From NCBI GenBank assembly GCA_002416125.1, contig DIBU01000010.1:28800-89000 (forward strand): a stretch of DNA of 60,201 bases, written 5' to 3'. Positions 7,709 to 16,748 of the stretch are shown here, piece after piece. This DNA comes from Halieaceae bacterium UBA5044. Its GTDB lineage: Bacteria > Pseudomonadota > Gammaproteobacteria > Pseudomonadales > Halieaceae. A program made the position numbers and the translations under genes. Below the pieces are notes generated by a model, which saw only the letters and a program-made list of their open reading frames with translations, was not told the origin of the DNA and ran no database searches. Numbering within the stretch: position 1 is the first letter of the stretch; every line of letters starts with the position of its first letter.

Positions 7709-8848
7709 ATGGCACTGGTACTGACAGAAGAACAGGTGATGCTTAAAGAGTCGGCAGCGGGGCTGCTGGCGGAGAAAGCGGGCGTGGCGCAGCTGCGCGC
7801 GCTGCGCGATGCTGATGATGCACTGGGTTTTGCGCCCGATGTGTGGCGCGACATCGCCGGGATGGGCTGGCCCGGTATCGCCATTCCGGAAGCCTACGGT
7901 GGCCTGGGCTACGGCTACACCGGGCTGGGCCTGGTGCTGGAGCAGGCGGGCCGCCACTTGAGCCCGGTGCCGCTGCAGTCAACCGTGCTGCTTGGCGCAA
8001 CCCTGCTTAACGAGCTCGGCAGCGAGGCGCAGAAGCAGGCGCTGCTGGCACCCCTGGCAGCGGGCGAGCTGCACGTCACCCTGGCACTGCAGGAAGGGCC
8101 GCTGCACGCGCCGGAGGATACGGCACTGAAGGCGGAGGCAGACGGCGCGGGGTATCGCCTGCATGGCAGCAAGTGCCTGGTGCTTGATGCGCTGGCGGCG
8201 CAGCAGTTTGTGGTGATTGCGCGGACCTCCGGGGAACCCGGTGACAGTGCCGGGCTCACGGCTTTCCTGGTGCCGGCGGACGCCGCGGGCCTCACGGTGG
8301 AGCGGCGCAGCCTGGTGGACGCCCGCGGTGTGGGCGCGCTGCAGCTGGATGCGGTGCAGGTGCCTGCCGATGCGGTTCTGGGTGATGTGGATGGCGCCTG
8401 GGACGGGCTCAGCCGCAGCCTCGATATCGCCAATATCGGGCTTGCAGCAGAGCTGCTGGGTATCGCAACAGAGGCCTTCGAACGTACCGTGGGGTACCTC
8501 AAGGAGCGCAAGCAGTTCGGCAAGGTTATCGGGTCTTTCCAGGGCTTGCAGCACCGCGCCGCGGAGCTGTTTGCCGAACTGGAGCTGTCCCGCTCCCTGG
8601 TGCTCAAGGCGCTGCAGGCGATTGATGCAGATGACCCCCAGTTGCCCGTGCTGGCGAGCGCGGCGAAGGCCAAGCTCTGTGAGGTGGCCCAGCGCGCGAC
8701 CAACGAGGGTATCCAGATGCATGGTGGTATCGGCATGACGGATGAGTACGACATCGGTTTTTTCATCAAGCGCGCGCGGGTGGCGCAGCATTGTTTCGGT
8801 GACTACAACTACCACCTCGACCGTTTCGCCAGACTGAGCGGTTTCTGA
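7709..8848 (+). CDS. Acyl-CoA dehydrogenase, probable non-catalytic partner subunit
   Basis: A 379-residue ACAD-fold protein. The N-terminal helical domain, middle beta domain and C-terminal helices are complete, with RKQFGKVIGSFQGLQH (about 270-285) and MHGGIGMTDEYDIGFF in the flavin-binding C-terminal part. The usual C-terminal 'EG(T/G)xE' catalytic glutamate motif is absent: the protein ends HLDRFARLSGF. Loss of the base in one subunit is the known pattern of heteromeric ACADs, where the partner (the gene 18 bp upstream) supplies it. Co-translation with the preceding gene is likely. A fully independent ACAD is less likely for this reason. Confidence 0.85.
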   Translation: MALVLTEEQVMLKESAAGLLAEKAGVAQLRALRDADDALGFAPDVWRDIAGMGWPGIAIPEAYGGLGYGYTGLGLVLEQAGRHLSPVPLQSTVLLGATLLNELGSEAQKQALLAPLAAGELHVTLALQEGPLHAPEDTALKAEADGAGYRLHGSKCLVLDALAAQQFVVIARTSGEPGDSAGLTAFLVPADAAGLTVERRSLVDARGVGALQLDAVQVPADAVLGDVDGAWDGLSRSLDIANIGLAAELLGIATEAFERTVGYLKERKQFGKVIGSFQGLQHRAAELFAELELSRSLVLKALQAIDADDPQLPVLASAAKAKLCEVAQRATNEGIQMHGGIGMTDEYDIGFFIKRARVAQHCFGDYNYHLDRFARLSGF

Positions 8849-8865
8849 GGCGCATTGCCGCCGCT

Positions 8866-10578
8866 ATGCAGACATCTGACGATCTGTTCGCCGCCCGGGT
8901 TGCCGCATTGACGGCGCCCGGGCAGCCCTTTGCCCTGGAAACGGTCACGGTGGGTAGCGTGGCGTATCGCTCCTACTGCAACATGCCCCGTAACCTGGGG
9001 CAGTACTGCGCGTTAATGCGCCAGCATGGCGATCGCTGCTTCGCTGTCTACCGCGAGCAGCGCTACAGCTTCGAGGAGGCCTGGGCGCACAGTGCAGCGC
9101 TTGCCACGGCGCTGCAGCAGCGCTTCGGCGTGACCCACGGCGACCGTGTTGCCATTGTCAGTCGCAACAACCCGGAATGGATGTTGGCGTTCATCGCGAT
9201 TGTCTCGATCGGGGCGGTGGCGGTGCCGATGAACGCCTGGTGGACGAGTGAGGAGCTGGATTACGGCATCGAGGACAGCGGCAGTCGCGTCGTGATTGCC
9301 GATCCCGAACGGGTCAGCCGTCTGGCGCCAATCGCGGCGCGCCACGCGCTGTCGATCATCGCGGTGGGCGACTGCAGAGGTATTCCCGTGGAATCCGCAG
9401 CCTTCGACACCCTGCTACAGTCCTTCCGGGGTGCGGACATGCCCGAGGTTGCGGTGGCCCCCGATGACGACGCCACCATCATGTATACCTCCGGTTCTAC
9501 CGGGCATCCCAAGGGGGCCGTTTCCACGCACCGGGCGATTCTGGCCGCGCTCTGGAGCTGGTTGCTGCAGGGTACCGTGAACAAGCAGTTGGCGGGTGCG
9601 ACATCCAGGCCGCCTTATCCGCCCGCGGGCCTCCTGACCATTCCGCTGTTTCACTGCACGGCCAGCCACTCGGCCTTTCTGCTCTCGCTGTTGGTGGGCC
9701 GTAAACTGGTGATTATGCACAAGTGGGATGCGCAGGAAGCACTGCGGTTGATCGAGGCGGAGCGGATTACCTGGTTCAACGGTGTGCCCACCATGTCGGC
9801 GGAGCTGCAGGCCGCTGCCGCCGAGAGCGCGTATGATCTGGCCTCGCTGGCCGAGATCTTCTCGGGGGGTGCGGCCCGGCCCCCCGATCAGGTGGGGAAA
9901 ATTGCGGGAACCTTTCCGGGGTCGGCACCGGGCATTGGCTACGGACTCACCGAGACCAATGCCCTCGGCGCCGTAAATGCGGGTGCCGCATACGTTGCGC
10001 GGCCTTCGAGTACCGGGCGCGCGGTGCCCGCAGTCACCGAGTTCAAGGTGATTGACGGCGCAGGTCACACTGTGCCCGCCGGTGAGCGTGGCGAGCTGTG
10101 CATCAAGTCTACGGCGAATGTGCGCGGCTACTGGAACAAACCGGAAGCCACCCGCGAGGCCTTCGTCGACGGCTGGTTTCACACCGGTGATGTGGCCTGC
10201 CTGGATGACGAGGGCTTTCTGTATATCGTCGATCGCATCAAGGACATCATTATCCGCGGGGGAGAGAACATCAGCTGCATCGAGGTGGAAGCGGCGCTAC
10301 ATCGGCACCCCGCAGTGCGCGAGGCCGCGGTGTTCGGCCTCCCCGATGTACGCCTCGGTGAAACGGTGGGAGCGGTTGTCACGGTGCGTGCCGGGGCGGC
10401 ACTGAATGCGGAGCAGCTGCAGGGCTTTCTGCGCGAACACCTGGCGGCCTTCAAGGTGCCGCAGCGGGTCTGGCTGCAGGAGCAGCCCCTGCCGCGCATC
10501 GCCTCAGGCAAGATTTTCAAGCGTCAGCTGAAGGCCCAGTACAGTGCCGGGTTGACGCAGGCGGCCAAAGACGAATAG
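8866..10578 (+). CDS. Acyl-CoA synthetase (class I adenylate-forming ligase)
   Basis: A 570-residue ATP-dependent ligase that activates a carboxylic acid to its CoA thioester. The P-loop-like motif MYTSGSTGHPKG begins at residue 206. YGLTETNA (about 359) is the adenylate-binding motif, and the hinge region has HTGDVACLDDEGFLYIVDR (about 439-457). The A10 lysine is in SGKIFKRQLK (about K549). All catalytic motifs are intact. The start ATG lies 17 bp after the ACAD pair, so the gene belongs to the same operon and probably feeds acyl-CoA into it. Acyl specificity is not deducible. Confidence 0.9.
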   Translation: MQTSDDLFAARVAALTAPGQPFALETVTVGSVAYRSYCNMPRNLGQYCALMRQHGDRCFAVYREQRYSFEEAWAHSAALATALQQRFGVTHGDRVAIVSRNNPEWMLAFIAIVSIGAVAVPMNAWWTSEELDYGIEDSGSRVVIADPERVSRLAPIAARHALSIIAVGDCRGIPVESAAFDTLLQSFRGADMPEVAVAPDDDATIMYTSGSTGHPKGAVSTHRAILAALWSWLLQGTVNKQLAGATSRPPYPPAGLLTIPLFHCTASHSAFLLSLLVGRKLVIMHKWDAQEALRLIEAERITWFNGVPTMSAELQAAAAESAYDLASLAEIFSGGAARPPDQVGKIAGTFPGSAPGIGYGLTETNALGAVNAGAAYVARPSSTGRAVPAVTEFKVIDGAGHTVPAGERGELCIKSTANVRGYWNKPEATREAFVDGWFHTGDVACLDDEGFLYIVDRIKDIIIRGGENISCIEVEAALHRHPAVREAAVFGLPDVRLGETVGAVVTVRAGAALNAEQLQGFLREHLAAFKVPQRVWLQEQPLPRIASGKIFKRQLKAQYSAGLTQAAKDE

Positions 10579-10618
10579 TTGGCTAATCTTAATCACACAC
10601 AGCAAGAGCGAGCATGCC

Positions 10619-11869
10619 ATGGATCTCGGAGTCAGTGACAAACTACAACCCCTGCTGGCGCAGGTAAGGGCCTTCGTCGCGGAGGAAATCGAGCCGCTGG
10701 AAGCGGAGTATATGGCGGAGATCGGTGTCGGGGACCGCTGGCAGTTCACCCCCCGTCAGACCGAGATCATGGAAACCCTGAAGGGCAAGGCGAAAGCGGC
10801 CGGCCTGTGGAACTTCTTCCTGACCGACGGCGAGCATGGCTCCGGCCTGACCACCGTGGAATATGCCTATCTTGCCGAGGAAATGGGCAAGTCGCATATC
10901 GCCGCCGAGGTGTTCAACTGTGCCGCCCCGGACACCGGCAACATGGAGGTGCTGCACAAGTACGGCAGCGAGGCGCAGAAACGCGAGTGGCTTGAGCCGC
11001 TGCTGAATGGCGAGATTCGCTCCGCCTACGCCATGACCGAGCCCGGCGTGGCCTCATCGGACGCCACCAACATCAGCACATCCGCGGTGCTTGACGGTGA
11101 CGAGTGGGTCATCAACGGCGAGAAGCACTATATCTCCGGCGCCGGTGACCCGCGCTGCAAGATCATGATTGTGATGGTCAAGACCGACCCCGATGCGCCC
11201 AAGCACCTGCAGCAGTCCCAGATACTGGTGCCCATGGATACGCCCGGCGTAGAGAACCTGCGCGCGATGAACGTGTTTTCCATGGACGATGCGCCCCACG
11301 GCCACATGCACCAGCGTTACACCAACGTGCGGGTACCCAGGGAAAACATGATCCTGGGGCCGGGCCGCGGTTTCGAGATCTCCCAGGGGCGGCTCGGCCC
11401 CGGTCGTATTCACCACTGCATGCGTGCCATCGGGGCGGCGGAGAAGGCGCTCCAACTCCTGTGTGAGCGCGCGGTTTCCCGCACGGCGTTTGGCAAGCCT
11501 CTCGCGCGTCTCGGCGGCAATGTCGATATCATCGCCAACGCGCGCATGGATATCGAAATGGCCCGCCTGCTCACCCTGAAAACCGCGTGGATGATGGATA
11601 ACGTGGACCCGAAGGAAGCCCGGGTCTGGATCTCCATGATCAAGACCGCGGTGCCCAATATCTCCATCCGCATTGTCGACCAGGCAATCCAGATGTACGG
11701 TGCACTCGGTGTCTCCCAGGATACGCCGCTGGCCACCATGTACATGGGCCAGCGCACCCTGCGCCTGGCGGACGGCCCGGACGAAGTGCATCGCATGGTG
11801 GTGGGCCGCAACGAGCTCAGGCGCTACATGCAGCAACAGGAGGTCAACGCGACCTTCCGCGACGGCTGA
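10619..11869 (+). CDS. Acyl-CoA dehydrogenase, ACAD10/11-like
   Basis: A 416-residue ACAD distinct from the upstream heteromeric pair. AYAMTEPGVASSDATN (about 140-155) is the flavin signature and RTAFGKPLARLGGN matches the RxxFGKxL motif. The C-terminal catalytic-region block reads RLADGPDEVHR, as in the ACAD10/11-like branch, rather than the YEGT of medium-chain enzymes. It is therefore likely a homo-oligomer acting on longer or branched acyl chains. Gaps of 40 bp upstream and 54 bp downstream keep it in the same transcription unit as the ligase and the MaoC hydratase. Confidence 0.88.
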   Translation: MDLGVSDKLQPLLAQVRAFVAEEIEPLEAEYMAEIGVGDRWQFTPRQTEIMETLKGKAKAAGLWNFFLTDGEHGSGLTTVEYAYLAEEMGKSHIAAEVFNCAAPDTGNMEVLHKYGSEAQKREWLEPLLNGEIRSAYAMTEPGVASSDATNISTSAVLDGDEWVINGEKHYISGAGDPRCKIMIVMVKTDPDAPKHLQQSQILVPMDTPGVENLRAMNVFSMDDAPHGHMHQRYTNVRVPRENMILGPGRGFEISQGRLGPGRIHHCMRAIGAAEKALQLLCERAVSRTAFGKPLARLGGNVDIIANARMDIEMARLLTLKTAWMMDNVDPKEARVWISMIKTAVPNISIRIVDQAIQMYGALGVSQDTPLATMYMGQRTLRLADGPDEVHRMVVGRNELRRYMQQQEVNATFRDG

Positions 11870-11923
11870 GGGGCAGCCCTGGCTGATTTCACAACCGATA
11901 CACGTAACCGCAAGGACATACAC

Positions 11924-12388
11924 ATGACCATGAAAGTCGTTCCCAACAGCGAAATGGTGAACCAGAAAGGCCTCAAGCTGGAGCCCGGCCCCTGGATTAC
12001 CCTGGGGCAGGATCGCATCAACGCGTTTGCCGATGTTACCGAGGACCACCAGTTCATCCACATCGATGAAGAAAAAGCCGCGCAGACGCCCTTTGGTGGC
12101 ACGATTGCACACGGCTTTCTCACGCTCTCCATGCTGGTGAAGATGTGCGAGGGTGTCGGGATCATGCCCGAGAAGGTGCTGATGGGGATCAATTACGGCT
12201 TCGACAAGGTGCGTTTCCTGACACCGGTGCGCGCCGGCAAGCGTGTACGTGCCCACGTCGAGATTGTGGATGTGCAGCCCAAGGACGGTAACCGGTTCCT
12301 GATCAAGCAGGCTATCTCGGTCGAGATCGAGGGCGAAGACAACCCCGCTCTGGTCGCTGAATGGCTGTCCATGGTGGTTGCGGGCTGA
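11924..12388 (+). CDS. MaoC-family (R)-specific enoyl-CoA hydratase
   Basis: A 154-residue hot-dog-fold hydratase. The hydratase-2 motif is clear: ADVTEDHQFIHIDEE places the catalytic aspartate at D41 and histidine at H46. It is followed by the conserved FGGTIAHGFLTLS segment. Single-domain MaoC proteins of this size hydrate trans-2-enoyl-CoA to (R)-3-hydroxyacyl-CoA. The next gene is the SDR expected to oxidise that (R)-isomer, and a thiolase comes after it, so the hydration step of a beta-oxidation round is well placed here. Confidence 0.9.
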   Translation: MTMKVVPNSEMVNQKGLKLEPGPWITLGQDRINAFADVTEDHQFIHIDEEKAAQTPFGGTIAHGFLTLSMLVKMCEGVGIMPEKVLMGINYGFDKVRFLTPVRAGKRVRAHVEIVDVQPKDGNRFLIKQAISVEIEGEDNPALVAEWLSMVVAG

Positions 12389-12442
12389 ATTGACCTGCCC
12401 GCCGCGCGGGCACACAACATCGAATCAAGGGAGAGTAGAGTG

Positions 12443-13363
12443 ATGAGTATTCGCTATGACGGTAAGGTCGCCATTGTCACCGGAGCGGGCCAGGGGCTGG
12501 GCCGCTGCCACGCCATTGCGCTGGCCGCCCGGGGCGCCAAGGTGGTGGTGAACGATCTGGGTGGTGCGAAGGACGGCACTGGCGCTTCCAGCGACGCGGC
12601 ACGCGCGGTGGTCGCCGAGATTGAAGCGGCCGGTGGCGAAGCGATTGCCAACGGTGCCAACGTGGCGCAGTACGCCGAAGTGGAAGGCATGGTACAGCAG
12701 GCCATGGAGAAATGGGGCCGTGTGGACATTCTGGTCAACAATGCCGGCATCCTGCGCGACAAGAGCTTTACCAAGGGTGGGCTGGATGATTTCCAGCTGG
12801 TACTCGACGTGCACCTCATGGGGACCGTGAACTGCACCAAGGCGGTGTGGGACATCATGCGCGATCAATCCTACGGGCGCATCGTGGTCACCACCTCCTC
12901 CAGCGGCCTGTACGGCAACTTCGGCCAGAGCAACTACGGCGCCGCGAAAATGGGTGTGATCGGGCTGATGAATACGCTGGTCCAGGAAGGCGCCAAGTAC
13001 AACATCCGGGTCAACGCACTGGCGCCCACCGCGGGTACGCGCATGACCGAGGGGTTGCTGCCGGAGAAAGCCTTTGAACTGCTGACGCCGGAAACCGTCA
13101 CCCCGGCGGTGCTTTACCTGGTCAGCGAAGACTCACCGAACCGCACCATCCTCGCCGCGGGCGCCGGCGCCTTTGCCGTGTCGCGCATCGTGGAAACCGA
13201 GGGTGCCTGGCTGCCGGTGGAAGAGCAGACGCCGGAGGGCATTGCCGCACACTGGGATGAAATCAGCAGCCGGGAAGGCGAGCGTGAACTCACCGCGGGT
13301 TTTGAGCAAAGCATCAAGATGGTGGGCAAGGCCGCGGAGAACCTCGGCATCAAACTCGACTGA
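12443..13363 (+). CDS. SDR, (3R)-hydroxyacyl-CoA dehydrogenase (MFE-2-like)
   Basis: An SDR of about 306 residues resembling the dehydrogenase domain of peroxisomal multifunctional enzyme 2. Diagnostic blocks are VTGAGQGLGR near the N-terminus, the VVVNDLGG strand, NNAGILRDKSF and YGAAKMG with catalytic Y/K. The longer C-terminal tail typical of that branch is present. It would oxidise (R)-3-hydroxyacyl-CoA to 3-ketoacyl-CoA with NAD+. The start is taken as ATG 12443; a GTG immediately before it (12440) is also possible, but the AAGGGAGAG ribosome site is better spaced for the ATG. It lies between MaoC hydratase and thiolase. Confidence 0.88.
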   Translation: MSIRYDGKVAIVTGAGQGLGRCHAIALAARGAKVVVNDLGGAKDGTGASSDAARAVVAEIEAAGGEAIANGANVAQYAEVEGMVQQAMEKWGRVDILVNNAGILRDKSFTKGGLDDFQLVLDVHLMGTVNCTKAVWDIMRDQSYGRIVVTTSSSGLYGNFGQSNYGAAKMGVIGLMNTLVQEGAKYNIRVNALAPTAGTRMTEGLLPEKAFELLTPETVTPAVLYLVSEDSPNRTILAAGAGAFAVSRIVETEGAWLPVEEQTPEGIAAHWDEISSREGERELTAGFEQSIKMVGKAAENLGIKLD

Positions 13364-13417
13364 TACGCCCCATTCACACAACAGGGGCGCGCGTCTGTCA
13401 TGCCCCGGGAGAACATT

Positions 13418-14596
13418 ATGAAAGAAGCTGTAATTGTCGCCACCGCCCGCACGCCGATCGCCAAGGCGTTTCGCGGCGGCTTTAACAACCTTGGCGGCGC
13501 CAGCCTGGGCGCGGCCTCCGTGGCCGAGGCCGTGCGTCGCGCCGGCATTGATCCCGCCCGGGTGGATGACGTGATCATGGGCAGCGCCCTGCAGCAGGGC
13601 GCCACGGGCTCCAACGTGGCACGGCAGATTGCCCTGCGTGCCGGCCTGCCGGTCACCGTCTCCGGTATGACGCTCGACCGGCAATGCTCCTCCGGCCTGA
13701 TGGCCGTGGCGACGGCGGCCAAGCAGATCATGTATGACGGTATGAGCTGTGTTGTGGGCGGCGGCCTGGAATCCATCTCACTGGTGCAGAACGAGCACAT
13801 GAACCTGCACCGGATGGTCGACGAAGAGCTCATGGCCATGCATCCCAATATCCACATGCCCATGCTGCAAACCGCGGAAGTAGTGGCGAAGCGCTACGGT
13901 ATTTCCCGTGAAGCCATGGATGAGTATGGACTGCAGTCACAGCAGCGCACGGCCGAGGCCTATGCCGACGGCCGCTACGAGGCGGAGCTGGTACCGGTCA
14001 CCTGCAAGCGCATCGTGTGGAACAAGGAAACCGGCGAGCAGTCCGAGGCCGAGGCCACGGTGAGTGCGGACGAGGGTGTGCGCGCGACAACCGCGGAAGG
14101 TCTCGCCGGCCTGAAAACGGTGATTGAAGGCGGCACCATCACGGCGGGTAACGCCTCGCAGCTGTCCGACGGCTCATCTGCACAGGTGCTGATGGACGCC
14201 AAACTGGCAGAGCAGGAGGGCCTGCAGCCACTGGGCCTGTACCGGGGTATCGCGGTGGCCGGCTGTGAACCGGACGAAATGGGCATCGGCCCGGTCTTCG
14301 CCGTGCCCAAGCTGCTCAAGCAGCACGGCCTGTCGGTGGATGATATCGGCCTGTGGGAGCTCAACGAGGCTTTTGCCGTGCAGGTGCTGTACTGCCGCGA
14401 CCGCCTGGGTATCGACAACGCCAAGCTCAACGTCAGCGGGGGCGCGATTTCCATCGGTCACCCCTACGGTATGAGCGGTTCGCGCATGATTGGCCACGCC
14501 CTGCTGGAAGGCAAACGGCGCGGTGTGAAATATGTGGTGATCACCATGTGTGTCGGCGGCGGCATGGGTGCTGCCGGCCTGTTCGAGGTGCTGTGA
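13418..14596 (+). CDS. Acetyl-CoA acetyltransferase / 3-ketoacyl-CoA thiolase
   Basis: A 392-residue thiolase with the full catalytic set: nucleophile C90 in DRQCSSGL, H348 in GGAISIGHPYGMSG, and the second cysteine C378 in CVGGGMG. It cleaves 3-ketoacyl-CoA with free CoA, completing the beta-oxidation round set up by the preceding MaoC and SDR genes. I place the start at ATG 13418, which has GGGAG about 7 bp upstream and yields the normal MKEAVIVATARTP opening. An in-frame ATG at 13400 would add six residues. The next gene's ATG lies one base after the stop codon. Confidence 0.92.
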   Translation: MKEAVIVATARTPIAKAFRGGFNNLGGASLGAASVAEAVRRAGIDPARVDDVIMGSALQQGATGSNVARQIALRAGLPVTVSGMTLDRQCSSGLMAVATAAKQIMYDGMSCVVGGGLESISLVQNEHMNLHRMVDEELMAMHPNIHMPMLQTAEVVAKRYGISREAMDEYGLQSQQRTAEAYADGRYEAELVPVTCKRIVWNKETGEQSEAEATVSADEGVRATTAEGLAGLKTVIEGGTITAGNASQLSDGSSAQVLMDAKLAEQEGLQPLGLYRGIAVAGCEPDEMGIGPVFAVPKLLKQHGLSVDDIGLWELNEAFAVQVLYCRDRLGIDNAKLNVSGGAISIGHPYGMSGSRMIGHALLEGKRRGVKYVVITMCVGGGMGAAGLFEVL

Positions 14597-14597
14597 T

Positions 14598-15575
14598 ATG
14601 AGAGCGATTGTCTGCAAGGAGCACGGACTGCCCGATAAACTGTCCCTGGAAACTGCGTGGCCCGACCCGGAGATGGGCGACGACGACGTGCTGATCGATG
14701 TCAAGGCGGCGGGGCTCAATTTTCCCGACGTGCTGATCATCCAGAACAAGTACCAGACCAAGCCCGATCTGCCCTTCATTCCCGGCGGCGAATGCTCGGG
14801 CGTGGTCGCGGCCGTGGGCAGCAAGGTCAAGCGCCTGAAGCCTGGCGACAAGGTGATCTCCATGGGGGCACACGGTGCGTTCTGCTCGCGCATTGCCGCG
14901 AATCAGCACAGCGTGTTTCCCATGCCGGAAGGCCTGAGCTTTGAGCAGGCTGCCGGCGTTGCAATCACCTATTTCACGTCCTACCACGCGCTCAAGCAGC
15001 GCGCCAACCTGCAGCCGGGGGAAACCCTGTTGGTCCTGGGTGCGGCGGGTGGAGTCGGCACGACGGCGGTCGAGCTGGGCAAGTTGATGGGTGCGCGGGT
15101 GATTGCGGCGGCGAGCACCGACGAGAAGCTGGCGCTGTGCAAGCAACTCGGTGCCGATGAGCTGATCAACTACAGCGACGTGTCGCTCAAGGACGCGCTG
15201 AAGGAGCTGACCGGCGGCAAGGGTGTGGATGTGGTGTACGATCCGGTCGGCGGTGACTACGCGGAACCCGCCCTGCGCAGTATGGCCTGGAAGGGTCGCT
15301 ACCTGGTGATTGGTTTCGCCAGCGGCCCCATTCCAAGCATCCCGCTCAACCTGACGCTGCTCAAGGGCTGTTCGATTGTGGGTGTATTCTGGGGCCGCTT
15401 CATGGGTGAGGAGCCCGAGGTGAATCTGCAGAACATTCACGAGCTCTGGGCACTGTTTGCCGAGGGTAAGCTGAAGCCGGTGGTGACTGATCTGTTTGCC
15501 CTGGAGGACTATGAATCCGCCTACGCCTGCATGATGGAACGACGGGCGCGCGGCAAGGTGATTCTCACCCTGTAG
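14598..15575 (+). CDS. NADPH:quinone oxidoreductase-like MDR protein
   Basis: A 325-residue medium-chain dehydrogenase/reductase without zinc-ligand cysteines, hence of the quinone reductase/enoyl reductase branch. The cofactor fold shows LLVLGAAGGVGTTAVELGK (about 145-163), and KAAGLNFPDVLIIQNKYQ is the family's N-terminal signature. Its ATG begins one base after the thiolase stop codon, implying tight coupling. In this setting it could reduce an unsaturated acyl or ketone intermediate, but quinone reduction is the generic activity of homologues. The specific substrate is unknown. Confidence 0.85.
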   Translation: MRAIVCKEHGLPDKLSLETAWPDPEMGDDDVLIDVKAAGLNFPDVLIIQNKYQTKPDLPFIPGGECSGVVAAVGSKVKRLKPGDKVISMGAHGAFCSRIAANQHSVFPMPEGLSFEQAAGVAITYFTSYHALKQRANLQPGETLLVLGAAGGVGTTAVELGKLMGARVIAAASTDEKLALCKQLGADELINYSDVSLKDALKELTGGKGVDVVYDPVGGDYAEPALRSMAWKGRYLVIGFASGPIPSIPLNLTLLKGCSIVGVFWGRFMGEEPEVNLQNIHELWALFAEGKLKPVVTDLFALEDYESAYACMMERRARGKVILTL

Positions 15576-15584
15576 GAGCAGCGG

Positions 15585-16748
15585 ATGCAGCCTTTCGTCT
15601 TCAACACCGTGCCGCAGCTGGTCTGCCAGCCGGGTAGCGCGCTGGCGCTGGCGGAGCGCTGCCGGAGCCTCGGCATCCGTCGGCCGCTGCTGGTGACCGA
15701 TCCCGGCTTGTTGGCAATCGGCCTGGTGCAGCCCGTGCAGGCTGCGCTGGAAGCGGCAGGGGTGCAGGTTACGCTCTATGACCAGGTGTGTGAGGACCCG
15801 CCCGAGGCCACCGTTGAGGCGGCGGCGGCGCGGGGTCGCGGCGCCGAGGTCGATGGGGTGATCGCGGTGGGCGGGGGCAGCTCCATGGACGTTGCCAAGG
15901 TGGTGGCGGTGCTGCTCGCGGGCACGCAGCCGCTGCAGGCCCTGTACGGTGTCGATCAGGTCGCTGGTGGGCGCCTGCCCCTGATTCTGGTGCCGACGAC
16001 GGCAGGCACCGGCTCCGAGGTGACGCCTGTTGCGGTCATCACCACCGGTGAGACAACCAAGGCCGGTGTGTCCTCGCCCGTTCTCCTGCCGGATATTGCG
16101 CTGCTCGACGCCGACCTGACGCTGGGCTTGCCACCGCGGGTAACGGCCATGACCGGCGTCGATGCCATGGTGCATGCCATCGAAGCCTACACGTCCAAAC
16201 TCAAGAAGAACCCGTTGTCAGATAACCTGGCGCGCGAGGCGCTGCGGCTGCTGGCAGCCAATATCCGCACGGCCGTCAGCGACGGGGCCAACCGGGAGGC
16301 CCGTGCGGCCATGCTGCTGGGCGCCTGCCTTGCGGGGCAGGCGTTTGCCAACGCTCCGGTCGCTGCAGTGCACGCGCTGGCCTATCCGCTGGGGGGGCAT
16401 TACCACATTCCCCACGGTCTCAGTAACTCGCTGGTATTGCCTTCGGTGCTGTCCTACAACATGCCGGCGGCCGAGACGCTGTATGCAGAACTTGCCGAAA
16501 TCATCGTGCCGGCCGCCACGGGCAGCGCCGCCGCTCGCGCCGCCGCACTGGTGGAGGCCCTGCAGCAGCTGATTGCCGATGTGGGTCTGCCCGCCACTCT
16601 AGCGGAGGCTGGTGTGCCGGCAGCGGAGCTGCCCATGCTGGCAGCGGACGCCATGCAGCAGCAGCGCTTGCTGGTGAATAACCCGCGCGAGGTGAGTGAG
16701 GCGGATGCGCTGGCGATGTATCGCGCAGCGCATGGCGACGTCGCATGA
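15585..16748 (+). CDS. Iron-containing alcohol dehydrogenase
   Basis: A 387-residue group III ADH. Iron ligands expected in the family are all visible: D193 and H197 (DAMVHAIEAY), H263 (AVHALAYPLGG) and H277 (HYHIPHG). The cofactor-binding GGGSSMDVAK (about 96-105) is intact. It would interconvert an alcohol and an aldehyde or ketone with NAD(P)H. It starts 9 bp after the MDR gene and overlaps the next start codon (ATGA). This places it inside the same polycistron, so an alcohol entering the acyl-CoA pathway via aldehyde oxidation is a plausible role. Confidence 0.9.
   Translation: MQPFVFNTVPQLVCQPGSALALAERCRSLGIRRPLLVTDPGLLAIGLVQPVQAALEAAGVQVTLYDQVCEDPPEATVEAAAARGRGAEVDGVIAVGGGSSMDVAKVVAVLLAGTQPLQALYGVDQVAGGRLPLILVPTTAGTGSEVTPVAVITTGETTKAGVSSPVLLPDIALLDADLTLGLPPRVTAMTGVDAMVHAIEAYTSKLKKNPLSDNLAREALRLLAANIRTAVSDGANREARAAMLLGACLAGQAFANAPVAAVHALAYPLGGHYHIPHGLSNSLVLPSVLSYNMPAAETLYAELAEIIVPAATGSAAARAAALVEALQQLIADVGLPATLAEAGVPAAELPMLAADAMQQQRLLVNNPREVSEADALAMYRAAHGDVA

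Noticed and set aside
11054..12415. 453-codon minus-strand open frame opposite the ACAD and MaoC genes
   Set aside because: Antisense to two unmistakable enzymes; composition typical of a reverse-frame artefact.
14541..16175. Long minus-strand open frame (544 codons) opposite the MDR and iron ADH genes
   Set aside because: It is a GC-rich shadow: low-complexity His/Arg/Gln-rich translation with no motif, while the plus-strand genes have complete catalytic motifs.
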